Shown here: one piece after another, positions 24,695 through 32,812 of the stretch
Position numbering within the stretch: the first letter of the stretch is position 1
Layout of the letters: every line of letters begins with the position of its first letter
Source: Sphaerisporangium rufum
GTDB lineage: Bacteria; Actinomycetota; Actinomycetes; Streptosporangiales; Streptosporangiaceae
Length of the DNA: 64,000 bases
Assembly (NCBI RefSeq): GCF_016863395.1
Contig: NZ_BOOU01000014.1
Coordinates: 104,896 to 168,895 of the forward strand
Direction: 5' to 3'
Position numbers and translations under genes: made by a program
Notes under the pieces: generated by a model
Seen by the model: the letters and a program-made list of their open reading frames with translations, nothing else
Databases searched by the model: none
What the model was told of the DNA's origin: nothing

Positions 24695-25914
24695 CATCAG
24701 CCAGGACGGCCATCGTCGTCGGCGGCGGCATCGCCGGGCCGGTCGCGGCGCTGGCGCTGCGCAGGGCCGGCATCGAGGCCACCGTGTACGAGGCGTACGC
24801 GGAGACCGCCGACGGGGTGGGCGGCATGCTGTCGGTCGCGCCGAACGGCCTGGACGCGCTGCGCGCCGTCGGCGCCGAGGAGGCGGTGCGGGCGGCCGCC
24901 CGGCCCTCGGCCCGCATGGTCATGACCGACGGCCGGGGCCGGCGGCTCAGCGAGCTGCCCGGCCTCCCCGGCCTGCCCGCCTCCCAGGTGCTGTGGCGGT
25001 CCGACCTGTACCGGGCCCTGCACGACCACGCCGTGGCCGAGGGCGTGCCGGTCCAGACCGGCCGGCGGCTCGTCGCCGCCGAGGAGACCGCCGGCGGCGT
25101 CACCGCGCACTTCGCCGACGGGAGCACCGCGAGCGCCGACGTGCTGGTCGGCGCGGACGGCATCCGCTCCACCGTGCGCGGCCTGATCGACCCGGCGGCG
25201 CCCGGGCCGCGGCACGTCCCGCTGCTCAACTTCGGCGCGCTCGCCGGCGTCCAGGTGCCCACCGACCCCGAGACGATGTACTTCGCCTGGGGGCGGCGCG
25301 CCTTCGCCGGCTATTGGCCCCACGACGAGGGCACCGCCTGGTTCGCCAACGTGCCGCACGCCGCCCCGATGACCGCGGCCGAGGCGCGGCGCACCTCGCC
25401 CGCCGAATGGCTGGCCCGGCTGCGCGAGGTGTACGCCGGCGACGTGCCCGCCGCGGAGCTGGTCCGGCACACCCGGCCGGAGGATCTGCAGATCTTCGGC
25501 ACCTCCGAGATCATGCCGCCGGTGCCGCACTGGTACCGCGGCCGGATGGTGCTGGTCGGCGACGCGGTGCACGCGCCGTCCCCGAGCTCCGGCCAGGGCG
25601 CGGCGCTGGCCGCCGAGAGCGCGGTCCAGCTCGCCCGCTGCCTGCGCGACCTGCCCGACGTGCCGTCCGCGTTCGCCGCCTACGAGGCCCTGCGCCGCGC
25701 CCGGGTGGAGAAGGTGGCCGCCCGCGCCGCCCGCACCAACCAGAGCAAGGGCCTGGGCCCGGCGGCCCGGGCGGTGATGGGGGTGATCATGCCGCTGGCC
25801 TCCCGCGCCTTCTTCACCCCCGAGAAGGCCCACGGCTTCGAGCAGCGCCACCACATCGACTGGGACGCCCCGGTCAGCGCCGCGCTCACCGCCGTGCCCC
25901 CGGCGAAGGTCTGA
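24691..25914 (+). CDS. FAD-dependent monooxygenase (class A aromatic hydroxylase type)
   Basis: A 407-residue flavoprotein monooxygenase. Motifs: GxGxxG at the N-terminus (VVGGGIAGPVAALAL), the DG motif (VGADGIRSTVR) and the GD motif (VLVGDAVHAPSPSSGQG), in the order and spacing of PHBH-like hydroxylases. It is translationally coupled to the upstream PadR gene by a 4-bp overlap, a layout common in drug-inactivation modules (for example rifampicin or tetracycline monooxygenases) and in aromatic catabolism. It could therefore be a resistance or detoxification enzyme rather than part of the assembly line. No cluster dyad motif lies upstream. Confidence 0.85.
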   Translation: MTSARTAIVVGGGIAGPVAALALRRAGIEATVYEAYAETADGVGGMLSVAPNGLDALRAVGAEEAVRAAARPSARMVMTDGRGRRLSELPGLPGLPASQVLWRSDLYRALHDHAVAEGVPVQTGRRLVAAEETAGGVTAHFADGSTASADVLVGADGIRSTVRGLIDPAAPGPRHVPLLNFGALAGVQVPTDPETMYFAWGRRAFAGYWPHDEGTAWFANVPHAAPMTAAEARRTSPAEWLARLREVYAGDVPAAELVRHTRPEDLQIFGTSEIMPPVPHWYRGRMVLVGDAVHAPSPSSGQGAALAAESAVQLARCLRDLPDVPSAFAAYEALRRARVEKVAARAARTNQSKGLGPAARAVMGVIMPLASRAFFTPEKAHGFEQRHHIDWDAPVSAALTAVPPAKV

Positions 25915-26202
25915 CACTGCCCGCCCCGGACGCCGGGCGGTACCCGGAGTGGCAGGTCGAGCACGCGCTCGTGCACCTGACGGGCCGGGTACAGGTCGAT
26001 CTCGCCACCGAAGGCGTCAAGGGAGCGGGCCACGTTCCTCCCGCTTCGCCCGGGCTAGCCTCGCCCGCCGGAGCGGGTCACGACCTCCGCCCACCCGAGC
26101 CCGCGCCTCGCCCGCGCGAGCGACCCCGGGCTCGCCGGGCAGAGGGAGGCGGCGCGCGGCTCGCCGTCCTAGGCTTGGCGACGCCGGATCGGGAGGAGCG
26201 CC

Positions 26203-27540
26203 GTGCTGTACCTACCCGGGGTGTCGCGCGGTGACGCCCTGATCGCCGCGGCGGCGGTGGCCGCCTCGGTGGCACCCATGCTGGTGCCGTACCCGCGCGC
26301 CTGGTGGGCGGTGGCGCTCGCCGTGCTCGGCGCGGCACCGGTGCTGTGGCGGCGCACCCATCTGGTGGCCGCCGGCCTGGTGGCCGGCGCCGCGACCACC
26401 GCCCTGGCGCTGTCGCAGAGCGCGCTGGCCCACCCGGTGCTGCCCTTCCTGCCGTACGGCCCGCTGATCTGCACCTACACCTTCGCCGCGCAGGCACCGC
26501 CGGCCTGGCGGCCGATCGGCGTGGCCGGACTCGCCGCCGGGGTGACCGCGTCCCTGGTGCTGCCGCACGAGAGCCTGGACACCTCGCGGGCGGTGTTCAC
26601 CTCGTTCGTCGCCGCCTACGCGCTGGGCGCCAGCACCCGGGCCCGGCGCGCCCAGCGCGAGGCGGACCGGGAGCGGGCCCGGCGGCTGGCCGAGGAACGG
26701 GCCGCCGCGGTGGCCGAGGAGCGCACCCGCATCGCCCGCGACATGCACGACATCGTCACCCACTCGGTCGGCCTCATGATGGTCCAGGCCGAGGCGGGTC
26801 CGCTCGCGGTACGCACCCACCCGGCGCGGGCCGAGGCGGCCTTCGAGGCGATCGCCGACGCCGGCCGGGACGCGGTCGGCCAGCTGCGTGCGATCCTCGG
26901 CACGCTGCGCGGCCCCGGCGGCCCCGACCCGCGACCTGGCGCGCTGCCCGGCCTGGACGCGCTGCCCGACCTGGCGGACCGCACCCGGCGGGCCGGGGTC
27001 GCGGTCACCGTCGAGGAGCACGGCACCCGGCGGCCGGTGCCGCCGGCGGTGGGCGTGGCCGCCTACCGGATCGTCCAGGAAAGCCTGACCAACGTGCTGC
27101 GGCACGCCGAGGTCCCCGCCGCGCTGGTCCGGCTCGCCTGGGAACCGCGCACGCTGACCGTCGAGGTCACTGACGGCGCCGGTGACCGCCAGGGCCGGCA
27201 CCGGCGGGTCGGCCGGACGGGGCCGGGGCGGGCGGTGCCGTGGCCGGGCGGGACCGGGACGCCGCCGCCGGCCGGCACGGTGACGGGCACGGTGACGGGC
27301 ACGGTGACGGGCACGGCGACGGGCACGGCGACGGGCACGGTGACGGGCACGGCGACCGGCGCCGCCGCGACCGATCGACCGTGGCGAGGCCGGCGGGCGG
27401 GACGCGGGGAAGGGCGCCGGGAGGAGTACCACGGGGGCCACGGCATCATCGGGATGCGCGAGCGGGCGGCGGCCTGCGGCGGCACCCTCACCGTCGACCC
27501 GCGCGGGTTCACCGTCACCGCCGTCCTTCCCCTCGCATGA
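26203..27540 (+). CDS. Sensor histidine kinase (NarL-partner type) with repeat insertion in ATP lid
   Basis: A 445-residue membrane kinase: four or five hydrophobic helices (residues about 10-145), a HisKA_3 dimerisation helix with H182 in RIARDMHDIVTHSVG, and a GHKL ATPase (N box QESLTNVLRHAE, G1 box VTDGAGD, G2 GGHGIIGMRERAAACGG). Between G1 and G2, where 10-20 residues are usual, there are about 80, including seven GT(V/A)T units encoded by 12-bp tandem repeats and an Arg-rich stretch. GTG 26203 has GGAGGAG. The stop overlaps the response regulator start (ATGA). The signal is unknown. The core boxes are intact, so the kinase may still work, but the lid is abnormal. Confidence 0.85.
   Translation: MLYLPGVSRGDALIAAAAVAASVAPMLVPYPRAWWAVALAVLGAAPVLWRRTHLVAAGLVAGAATTALALSQSALAHPVLPFLPYGPLICTYTFAAQAPPAWRPIGVAGLAAGVTASLVLPHESLDTSRAVFTSFVAAYALGASTRARRAQREADRERARRLAEERAAAVAEERTRIARDMHDIVTHSVGLMMVQAEAGPLAVRTHPARAEAAFEAIADAGRDAVGQLRAILGTLRGPGGPDPRPGALPGLDALPDLADRTRRAGVAVTVEEHGTRRPVPPAVGVAAYRIVQESLTNVLRHAEVPAALVRLAWEPRTLTVEVTDGAGDRQGRHRRVGRTGPGRAVPWPGGTGTPPPAGTVTGTVTGTVTGTATGTATGTVTGTATGAAATDRPWRGRRAGRGEGRREEYHGGHGIIGMRERAAACGGTLTVDPRGFTVTAVLPLA
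27274..27357 (+). repeat. Seven 12-bp tandem repeats (GGCACGGYGACG) in kinase gene
   Basis: Seven consecutive copies of GGCACGGTGACG or GGCACGGCGACG encode GTVT or GTAT. The unit is a multiple of three, so copy number can change by slippage without breaking the frame. It sits inside the ATP-lid coding part of the histidine kinase. Confidence 0.9.
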
Positions 27541-28202
27541 GCGGCCCGCTGCGCGTCCTGGTGGCCGACGACCAGGACCTCATCCGCGGCGGGTTCGCCA
27601 TGATCCTCGACGCGCAGGACGGCATCACCGTGGTCGGCGAGGCCGCCGACGGCGCCGAGGCGGTCGAGCGCGCCGTCGCGCTGCGCCCGGACCTGGTGCT
27701 GATGGACATCCGGATGCCGCGGCTGGACGGGGTGGCGGCCACCGCCGAGATCTGCCGCCGTACCTCCGCCAAGGTGCTGGTGCTCACCATGTACGACGTG
27801 GACGAGCACGTGTACGACGCGCTGCGGGCCGGCGCCGGCGGCTTCCTGCTCAAGGACGTCCGCCGGGACGACCTGGTGCGGGCGGTCCGGCTGGTCGCCG
27901 CCGGGGAGGCGCTGCTCGCTCCCTCGGTGACCCGGCGGCTGGTGGAGGACGTCGTCCGGCGCGGCACGGCGCGGCCGGAGCTGCGTCGGCGGCTGGCCGC
28001 CCTGACCGACCGTGAACGCGACACGCTGCGCCAGGTCGCGCGCGGTCTGTCCAACGCCGAGATCGCCGCCGAGCTCACCGTCAGCGAGCACACCGTGAAG
28101 ACGCACGTGAGCAGCGTGCTGGGCAAGCTCGGCCTGCGCGACCGCGCCCAGGCCGTGGTGTTCGCCTACGAATCCGGCCTGGCCGTCCCGGGTGCCGAAT
28201 AG
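27537..28202 (+). CDS. NarL/LuxR-type response regulator
   Basis: A 221-residue response regulator coupled to the kinase. Receiver domain at residues 6-120 with the acidic pocket D11/D12, phospho-acceptor D57 (VLMDIRMP) and the lysine in FLLKD; LuxR-type helix-turn-helix at about 150-210 (LTDRERDTLRQVARGLSNAE, then TVSEHTVKTHV). ATG 27537 overlaps the kinase stop by 4 bp. The target genes are unknown; the secreted carboxylesterase 240 bp downstream is one candidate. Confidence 0.95.
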   Translation: MSGPLRVLVADDQDLIRGGFAMILDAQDGITVVGEAADGAEAVERAVALRPDLVLMDIRMPRLDGVAATAEICRRTSAKVLVLTMYDVDEHVYDALRAGAGGFLLKDVRRDDLVRAVRLVAAGEALLAPSVTRRLVEDVVRRGTARPELRRRLAALTDRERDTLRQVARGLSNAEIAAELTVSEHTVKTHVSSVLGKLGLRDRAQAVVFAYESGLAVPGAE

Positions 28203-28240
28203 CACCGGACCAGGATCTGCGGGCGGCGGCGTGCGACGGC

Positions 28241-28315
28241 CGTCCGGCGCCGCATCGTCCGGCGCCGCATCGTCCGGCGCCGTGCCGGCCAGTGCCGTGC
28301 CGGCCAGTGCCGTGC
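28241..28315. repeat. 15-bp tandem repeats in intergenic region
   Basis: Three near-identical copies of CGTCCGGCGCCGCAT (28241-28285) are followed by two of CGGCCAGTGCCGTGC (28286-28315). They fill part of the gap between the response regulator and carboxylesterase genes. No coding use is evident. Confidence 0.75.
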
Positions 28316-28439
28316 CGGATGCCGCGCCGGCCGGATCGGTCGCCCGCGAGAGGGAGGGGCGGTCCGCTCCGGCGGGCGATGTGGCGGGCGGCGCGGGCGG
28401 AACAGACTCTGGCCGTTCCACCGATCAGAGGAGGATTCG

Positions 28440-30143
28440 ATGCCATCTGCCATCGCCGCCGCCGTCGCCGCCACGGTGGCCGCGCTGACCCTGGCCGCCG
28501 CGCCCGGCGCCGTACCGTCCGCCGCCGTACCGTCCGCCGCCGCGCCGTCCAGGGCCGCGCCGGTCGCCAGGACGGCGGCGTCTCCCGTATGGTCCGCCAC
28601 CGCACCGGGGGGCGTGGTCCCGGCCGGCGCGCGCCCGGCGGGGGAGTGCGCCGCCCGCACGTCGCTCGGCGCGGTGGCCGGGACGGCCAGGGGCGGCGTG
28701 TGCGCGTTCCGCGGCATCCCGTACGCGCAGGCCCCGGTCGGCGCGCTGCGGTTCCGGCCGCCGCGGCCGGCCCGGCCCTGGCGCGGCACGCTGCGCGCCG
28801 TGGACGGGACGCGGGTGTGCCCGCAGTTCCGCGACGATGTGTCGGAGGAGTACCCCGACGCCCGCCCGGTGTACACCGACGAGGACTGCCTGTACCTCAA
28901 CGTGTGGACACCGAGCCCGGACCGCCGCGCCCGGCGTCCGGTGATCGTCTTCATCCACGGCGGCGCCGCCCGGTTCGGCGGCGCGAACGAGCCGCGCTAC
29001 GACGGCACGGCGCTCGCCGCCCGCGGGGACGCGGTGGTGGTCACGCTGAACTACCGGCTCGGCGCGTTCGGCTGGGCCGAGCTCGGCCACCTGGACCCCG
29101 CCTACCGGGGGTCGGGCAACAACGGGCTGCGTGACCAGATGGCGGCGCTGCGCTGGGTGCGGCGGCAGGCTCGCGCGTTCGGCGGCGACCCCGGGCGGAT
29201 CACCGTCGCGGGCGAGTCGGAGGGCGCCATCTCGATCAGCGCCATGCTCGCCACCGACCACCCCGAACGGCTGTTCCGCCGGGCGGTGCTGCAGAGCGGC
29301 AGCGGCGCGCTGGTGCACTCCGCGGCGCTGGAGCGCCGGCTGGCCCCCGCGCTGCCGGTGCGCAGCGTGGCCGAGCTGGCCGCGCTGCCCGCCGCCCGCG
29401 TGCTGGAGCTGCAGGAGCAGGCGGTGGCCACCGTCCCCGGTGCGGCCGGCGGCGCGCTGTACTTCGGCCCGTACATCGACGGCACGCTGGTCCGTGGCCC
29501 GGTGACCGAGCGGGTCGAGGCCGGGCATGCCCGCCACGTCGAGCTGCTGGTGGGGAGCAACCGCGACGAGGTGAACTACTTCGCGCAGTTCACCCCCGGT
29601 GGGCTGCCGGCCTTGGCGGCCCAGTACGACGCGCTCTTCCCGGCCGCGCTGGCCGACCGGCGCGAGGAGATGACCAAGGTGTACCGGGCCGGGCGGAGCG
29701 AGCAGCAGGCGGCGCTGGCGATGTTCACCGACCAGATGGTCCGGGTCCCGGCCACCCGGCTGGCCGACGCGCAGAGCCGCTGGCGGCGAACGTTCACCTA
29801 CCGGTTCGACTGGGCGCCGTCCGGCGGGCTCGGCGCCGTGCACACCGCCGAGCTGCCGTTCGTCTTCGGCAGCCTGCGCTTCACCGGCATCCCGGGCGGC
29901 GCGGACGCGCTGCGCGCCGACCCGGCCGGGCTCGGCCGGCTGTCCGGCCGGATGATGGACGCCTGGACGTCGTTCGCCCGCACCGGCGACCCGGGCGCGG
30001 GCGGCGCGGCGCCGTGGCCGGCCTACTCGGTGCCGCGCCGGGCCACCAAGATCTGGGATCTGGCCCCGCGGACCGAGGACGACCCGGCCGGCGCCGAGCG
30101 CGCCCTGTGGGACGCGATCCCCTTCGACGCGCTCGACCTGTGA
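28440..30143 (+). CDS. Secreted type B carboxylesterase
   Basis: A 567-residue esterase/lipase of the carboxylesterase B family. An N-terminal Ala-rich signal peptide is followed by an Ala/Pro/Val linker with VPSAA repeats. The catalytic core shows FRGIPYAQAPVGALRFRPP, EDCLYLNVWTP, oxyanion loop FIHGGA, nucleophile Ser in GESEGA, and the His region AVHTAELPFVFG. ATG 28440 follows AGAGGAGG. It hydrolyses ester bonds outside the cell; the substrate is not predictable. It could act on polymers, or on the acylated product made by the family-3 acyltransferases, but that link is speculation. Confidence 0.9.
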   Translation: MPSAIAAAVAATVAALTLAAAPGAVPSAAVPSAAAPSRAAPVARTAASPVWSATAPGGVVPAGARPAGECAARTSLGAVAGTARGGVCAFRGIPYAQAPVGALRFRPPRPARPWRGTLRAVDGTRVCPQFRDDVSEEYPDARPVYTDEDCLYLNVWTPSPDRRARRPVIVFIHGGAARFGGANEPRYDGTALAARGDAVVVTLNYRLGAFGWAELGHLDPAYRGSGNNGLRDQMAALRWVRRQARAFGGDPGRITVAGESEGAISISAMLATDHPERLFRRAVLQSGSGALVHSAALERRLAPALPVRSVAELAALPAARVLELQEQAVATVPGAAGGALYFGPYIDGTLVRGPVTERVEAGHARHVELLVGSNRDEVNYFAQFTPGGLPALAAQYDALFPAALADRREEMTKVYRAGRSEQQAALAMFTDQMVRVPATRLADAQSRWRRTFTYRFDWAPSGGLGAVHTAELPFVFGSLRFTGIPGGADALRADPAGLGRLSGRMMDAWTSFARTGDPGAGGAAPWPAYSVPRRATKIWDLAPRTEDDPAGAERALWDAIPFDALDL

Positions 30144-30186
30144 CCCGGCGGTCCCGGCCGCATAGGGGCCGGCCGGGACCGCCGGG
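30144..30186. terminator. 16-bp perfect bidirectional terminator
   Basis: CCCGGCGGTCCCGGCC (30144-30159) pairs perfectly with GGCCGGGACCGCCGGG (30171-30186), with an 11-nt loop. It lies exactly between the convergent carboxylesterase and acyl-CoA dehydrogenase stop codons. Confidence 0.75.
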
Positions 30187-30187
30187 A

Positions 30188-31336
30188 TCACAGCCCGAGC
30201 TGCCGAGCGATGATCATGCGCTGGACCTCGCTGGTGCCCTCGCCGATCTCCAGGATCTTCGCGTCCCGGTAGAACCGGGCCACCGGGAAATCGTTCATGA
30301 AGCCGTAGCCGCCGAAGATCTGGGTGGCCTCGCGGGAGTTGTCCATCGCCGCGTTCGACGACACGAGCTTGGCGATGGACGCCTCCTTCTTGAACGACTC
30401 GCCGCGCAGCATCCGGGCGGCGGCCTGGTAGTAGGCCAGCCGCGCGGTGTGCACCCGCGCCTCCATGTCGGCGATCTTGAACTGGATGGCCTGGTACTCG
30501 CCGATCTTCCGGCCGAACGCCTCACGCTCGCGCACATACCGCAGGCACTCGTCCACGCAGCCCTGCGCGAGCCCGACGCCGACCGCCGCCAGCGCCAGCC
30601 GGCTCTCGTCCAGGATGGCCAGGAACTGGGCGTATCCGCGGCCCCGCTCGCCGAGCAGGTTCGCGGCCGGCACCCGGCAGCCGGTGAACGACAGCTCGTG
30701 GGTGTCGGAGGCGCACCAGCCGACCTTGGAGTAGGACGGGGCCACCGCGAAGCCCGGCGTGCCGGCCGGCACCATGATCGCGGAGATCTCCTTGCGGCCG
30801 CCGTCCCGGGTCCCGGTCACCGCGGTGACGGTGACCAGGCTGGTGATGTCGGTGCCGGAGTTGGTGATGAACGACTTGCTGCCGTCGATCACCCAGTGAT
30901 CGCCGTCCAGCACGGCCCGGGTGCGGGTCGCGCCCGCGTCGGTGCCGCCGCCCGGCTCGGTCAGGCCGAACGCGGCCAGCGCCTCCCCGGCGCACAGCGC
31001 GGGCAGCCACCGCTCCTTCTGCTCGCGGGTGCCGAACCGGTACAGCGGCATCGCGCCGAGCGAGATGCCGGCCGACAGCGCGACGGCCACCGAGGAGTCG
31101 ACCCGGGCCAGCTCCTCCAGCGCCACGCACAGCGCCAGATAGTCGCCGCCCGCGCCCCCGTACTCCTCCGGGAAGGGCAGCCCGAACAGTCCCATCCGCC
31201 CCATCTTGGCGACCAGGGCGTACGGGAACTCCGCCCGCTCGTACAGCCCGGCGACGACCGGCGCGACCTCGGTGCGCGCGAAGTCGGCCACCGTCTTGCG
31301 CAGCGCCTCGTACTCCTCGTCCAGCCGGAAGTCCAT
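30188..31336 (-). CDS. Acyl-CoA dehydrogenase
   Basis: A 382-residue flavin enzyme of the true acyl-CoA dehydrogenase family, which introduces an alpha,beta double bond into an acyl-thioester. Seen: EYGGAGGDYLALCVALEELAR, FAD-binding GLTEPGGGTDAG and WVIDGSKSFITNSG, and the C-terminal EIGEGTSEVQRMIIARQL with the catalytic-type glutamate region. ATG 31336 has GGGAA 5 bp upstream. It follows the SDR gene by 40 bp in the same direction. The operon has a cluster dyad motif about 120 bp upstream of the SDR start, so it may tailor an acyl unit for the product; ordinary fatty acid breakdown is the alternative. Confidence 0.9.
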   Translation of the reverse strand: MDFRLDEEYEALRKTVADFARTEVAPVVAGLYERAEFPYALVAKMGRMGLFGLPFPEEYGGAGGDYLALCVALEELARVDSSVAVALSAGISLGAMPLYRFGTREQKERWLPALCAGEALAAFGLTEPGGGTDAGATRTRAVLDGDHWVIDGSKSFITNSGTDITSLVTVTAVTGTRDGGRKEISAIMVPAGTPGFAVAPSYSKVGWCASDTHELSFTGCRVPAANLLGERGRGYAQFLAILDESRLALAAVGVGLAQGCVDECLRYVREREAFGRKIGEYQAIQFKIADMEARVHTARLAYYQAAARMLRGESFKKEASIAKLVSSNAAMDNSREATQIFGGYGFMNDFPVARFYRDAKILEIGEGTSEVQRMIIARQLGL

Positions 31337-31376
31337 CACAGTTCCCTTCGTGCGGTGGCGCGGCGGCCGGGACGGG

Positions 31377-32129
31377 TCAGAGCGCGACCGAGGTGGTCAG
31401 CCCGCCGTCCACCCGGATCTCCTGGCCGGTGATGTACGACGCGCGCGACGACAGCAGGTACAGCACGGCGTCCGCGATGTCCTCGGCGGCGCCCAGCCGG
31501 CCGATCGCCACCTGGCTACGGCACTCCTCCTGCGCCTCCTCGGTGCTCGCCGCGGCCTCGAACATCTCGGTGACGATGTAGCCGGGGCTGACCGCGTTGA
31601 CCCGGACCCGGCGCGGGCCGAGGTCGGCGGCCAGGCTGCGCACCATGTTGATCACCGCGGCCTTGGTGGCCGCGTAGACCGGGGTGAACGCCAGCGCCCG
31701 GTGGGTCAGCCAGGAGCCGTTGACCACGATGGCGCCGCCGTCCGCCAGCAGCGGCAGGGACTTCTGCACGGTGAAGAACACGCCCTTGAAGTTGGTCCCC
31801 ACCAGGCGGTCGAACTCCTCCTCGGTGACGTCGCCGGCCCGGGCGAAGCCCAGCGCGCCGGCGTTGGCGAAGACGCCGGTCAGCTCGCCGAACCGGTCCC
31901 CGATCCGGTCGGCGAGCCGGTCCAGGTCGGCGGTGCTGGACACGTCGCACGGCACGGTCAGGACGCGGTCGCCGGCGTCCAGCTCCTTGGCGGCCGCCTC
32001 CAGCTTGTCGGCGCGGCGGCCGGCGAGCACCACGTTCGCGCCCGCCTCGACCAGGCGTCCGGCGGTGGCCAGCCCCATCCCGCTGCCGCCACCGGTGATC
32101 AATACGGTTCTGTCTTTGAACTCGGCCAT
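31377..32129 (-). CDS. SDR-family NAD(P)-dependent oxidoreductase
   Basis: A 250-residue classical short-chain dehydrogenase: TGGGSGMG nucleotide motif (residues 12-19), NAG in the fourth strand, catalytic Ser in VVNGSWL, YAATK (Tyr/Lys dyad) and the C-terminal GQEIRVDGG. Length and motifs match FabG-like reductases. It heads a two-gene operon with the acyl-CoA dehydrogenase. Reduction of a beta-keto or oxidation of a beta-hydroxy thioester would fit a beta-oxidation-like step with the partner enzyme. Confidence 0.9.
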   Translation of the reverse strand: MAEFKDRTVLITGGGSGMGLATAGRLVEAGANVVLAGRRADKLEAAAKELDAGDRVLTVPCDVSSTADLDRLADRIGDRFGELTGVFANAGALGFARAGDVTEEEFDRLVGTNFKGVFFTVQKSLPLLADGGAIVVNGSWLTHRALAFTPVYAATKAAVINMVRSLAADLGPRRVRVNAVSPGYIVTEMFEAAASTEEAQEECRSQVAIGRLGAAEDIADAVLYLLSSRASYITGQEIRVDGGLTTSVAL

Positions 32130-32247
32130 GCCGCCAGCCTCACATCCGCGCCGCGGGCCGACATCTCCGCGATTGCTGACTTATTTTCACCGGCCTCTTT
32201 CCGGGGTGTTCCCTAATCCCGGGCAATGGCCGTCCAGGTGCGGAGCA

Positions 32248-32269
32248 CAGCATTTCCGGAGATGCGGTG
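32248..32269 (+). promoter_or_regulatory. Cluster-wide dyad motif, copy 5
   Basis: The core GCATTTCCGGAGATGC (32250-32265), followed by GG, matches copy 1 (GCATTATCTGAGATGC) in both half sites. It is about 120 bp upstream of the SDR start (minus) and 545 bp upstream of the FAD enzyme start (plus). Confidence 0.55.
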
Positions 32270-32405
32270 CCGCTTGGGCGGACGTGACGATGTAGCGGTG
32301 CCGATCGGCGGCCGAAAGCGTATTACCCGGGCGAATGTCAATCGCCGCCCGCGCGCCCGTCCCCGCCGACCGGACCGGCCGAAGAGGTCAAGGAAGGAGC
32401 CTGCC

Positions 32406-32426
32406 GTGCCTCGTACCCGTAGCTAG
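32406..32426 (+). CDS. Possible six-residue leader peptide
   Basis: GTG-CCT-CGT-ACC-CGT-AGC-TAG would encode MPRTRS. It is preceded by AGGAAGGAG at 6-bp spacing, one of the best ribosome sites in the window, and lies about 390 bp upstream of the core operon. Such a short frame could act as a leader or be chance. No attenuator structure was confirmed. Confidence 0.25.
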   Translation: MPRTRS

Positions 32427-32812
32427 CGCATCGCCGACGGCAGACCGTACGGACCCCAGGACGCGCCCAGGCCGGGCCGGCGCCGCGCGACGCCGCCGCC
32501 CGACGGAGCCCCTGGTGACGACGGTGGCAATCCAGTACTCATCCCAGCGCGGCGGCCACCGCGCCGGCCGGGACACCTCCGGCCGCGCCGGCCGGTCCGC
32601 CGCCTTCGGGAAAGGCGTTCCCGGCGCCGCGATCGGTGATTCCGGCCCGCGGAACAACGCCTTTCCGTAGGCCGCGCAGAACATGCCGGACGCGCCCCGG
32701 CCGGACGCGCCGCCGGTGGCCGATCGGGCGCGGAATTCCCGGTCCATCACCGATGGACCCGCCGCAGAGACGATGCCGGACCAGAATACGGATTTTCGAG
32801 GAGATGACCACG

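Larger units (their letters stand above)
32130..32812. other. Long divergent control region upstream of beta-tyrosine block
   Basis: This 683-bp gap separates the minus-strand SDR operon from the FAD enzyme gene. It holds a strong cluster dyad motif (32248-32269), a weaker match (GCAATCCAG at 32527-32535), and a six-codon open frame with a strong ribosome site (32406-32426). No larger gene was supported: longer frames here lack codon bias or start signals. It probably contains promoters for both directions and a long 5' leader for the core operon. Confidence 0.6.

Noticed and set aside
25915..26202. Gap between monooxygenase and histidine kinase
   Set aside because: 288 bp of GC-rich sequence with no gene, hairpin or operator strong enough to report.
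30188..31336. Grouping this acyl-CoA dehydrogenase with the two flavoenzyme paralogues
   Set aside because: It has the EGTSE catalytic segment and standard FAD motifs of true dehydrogenases, which the other two lack.
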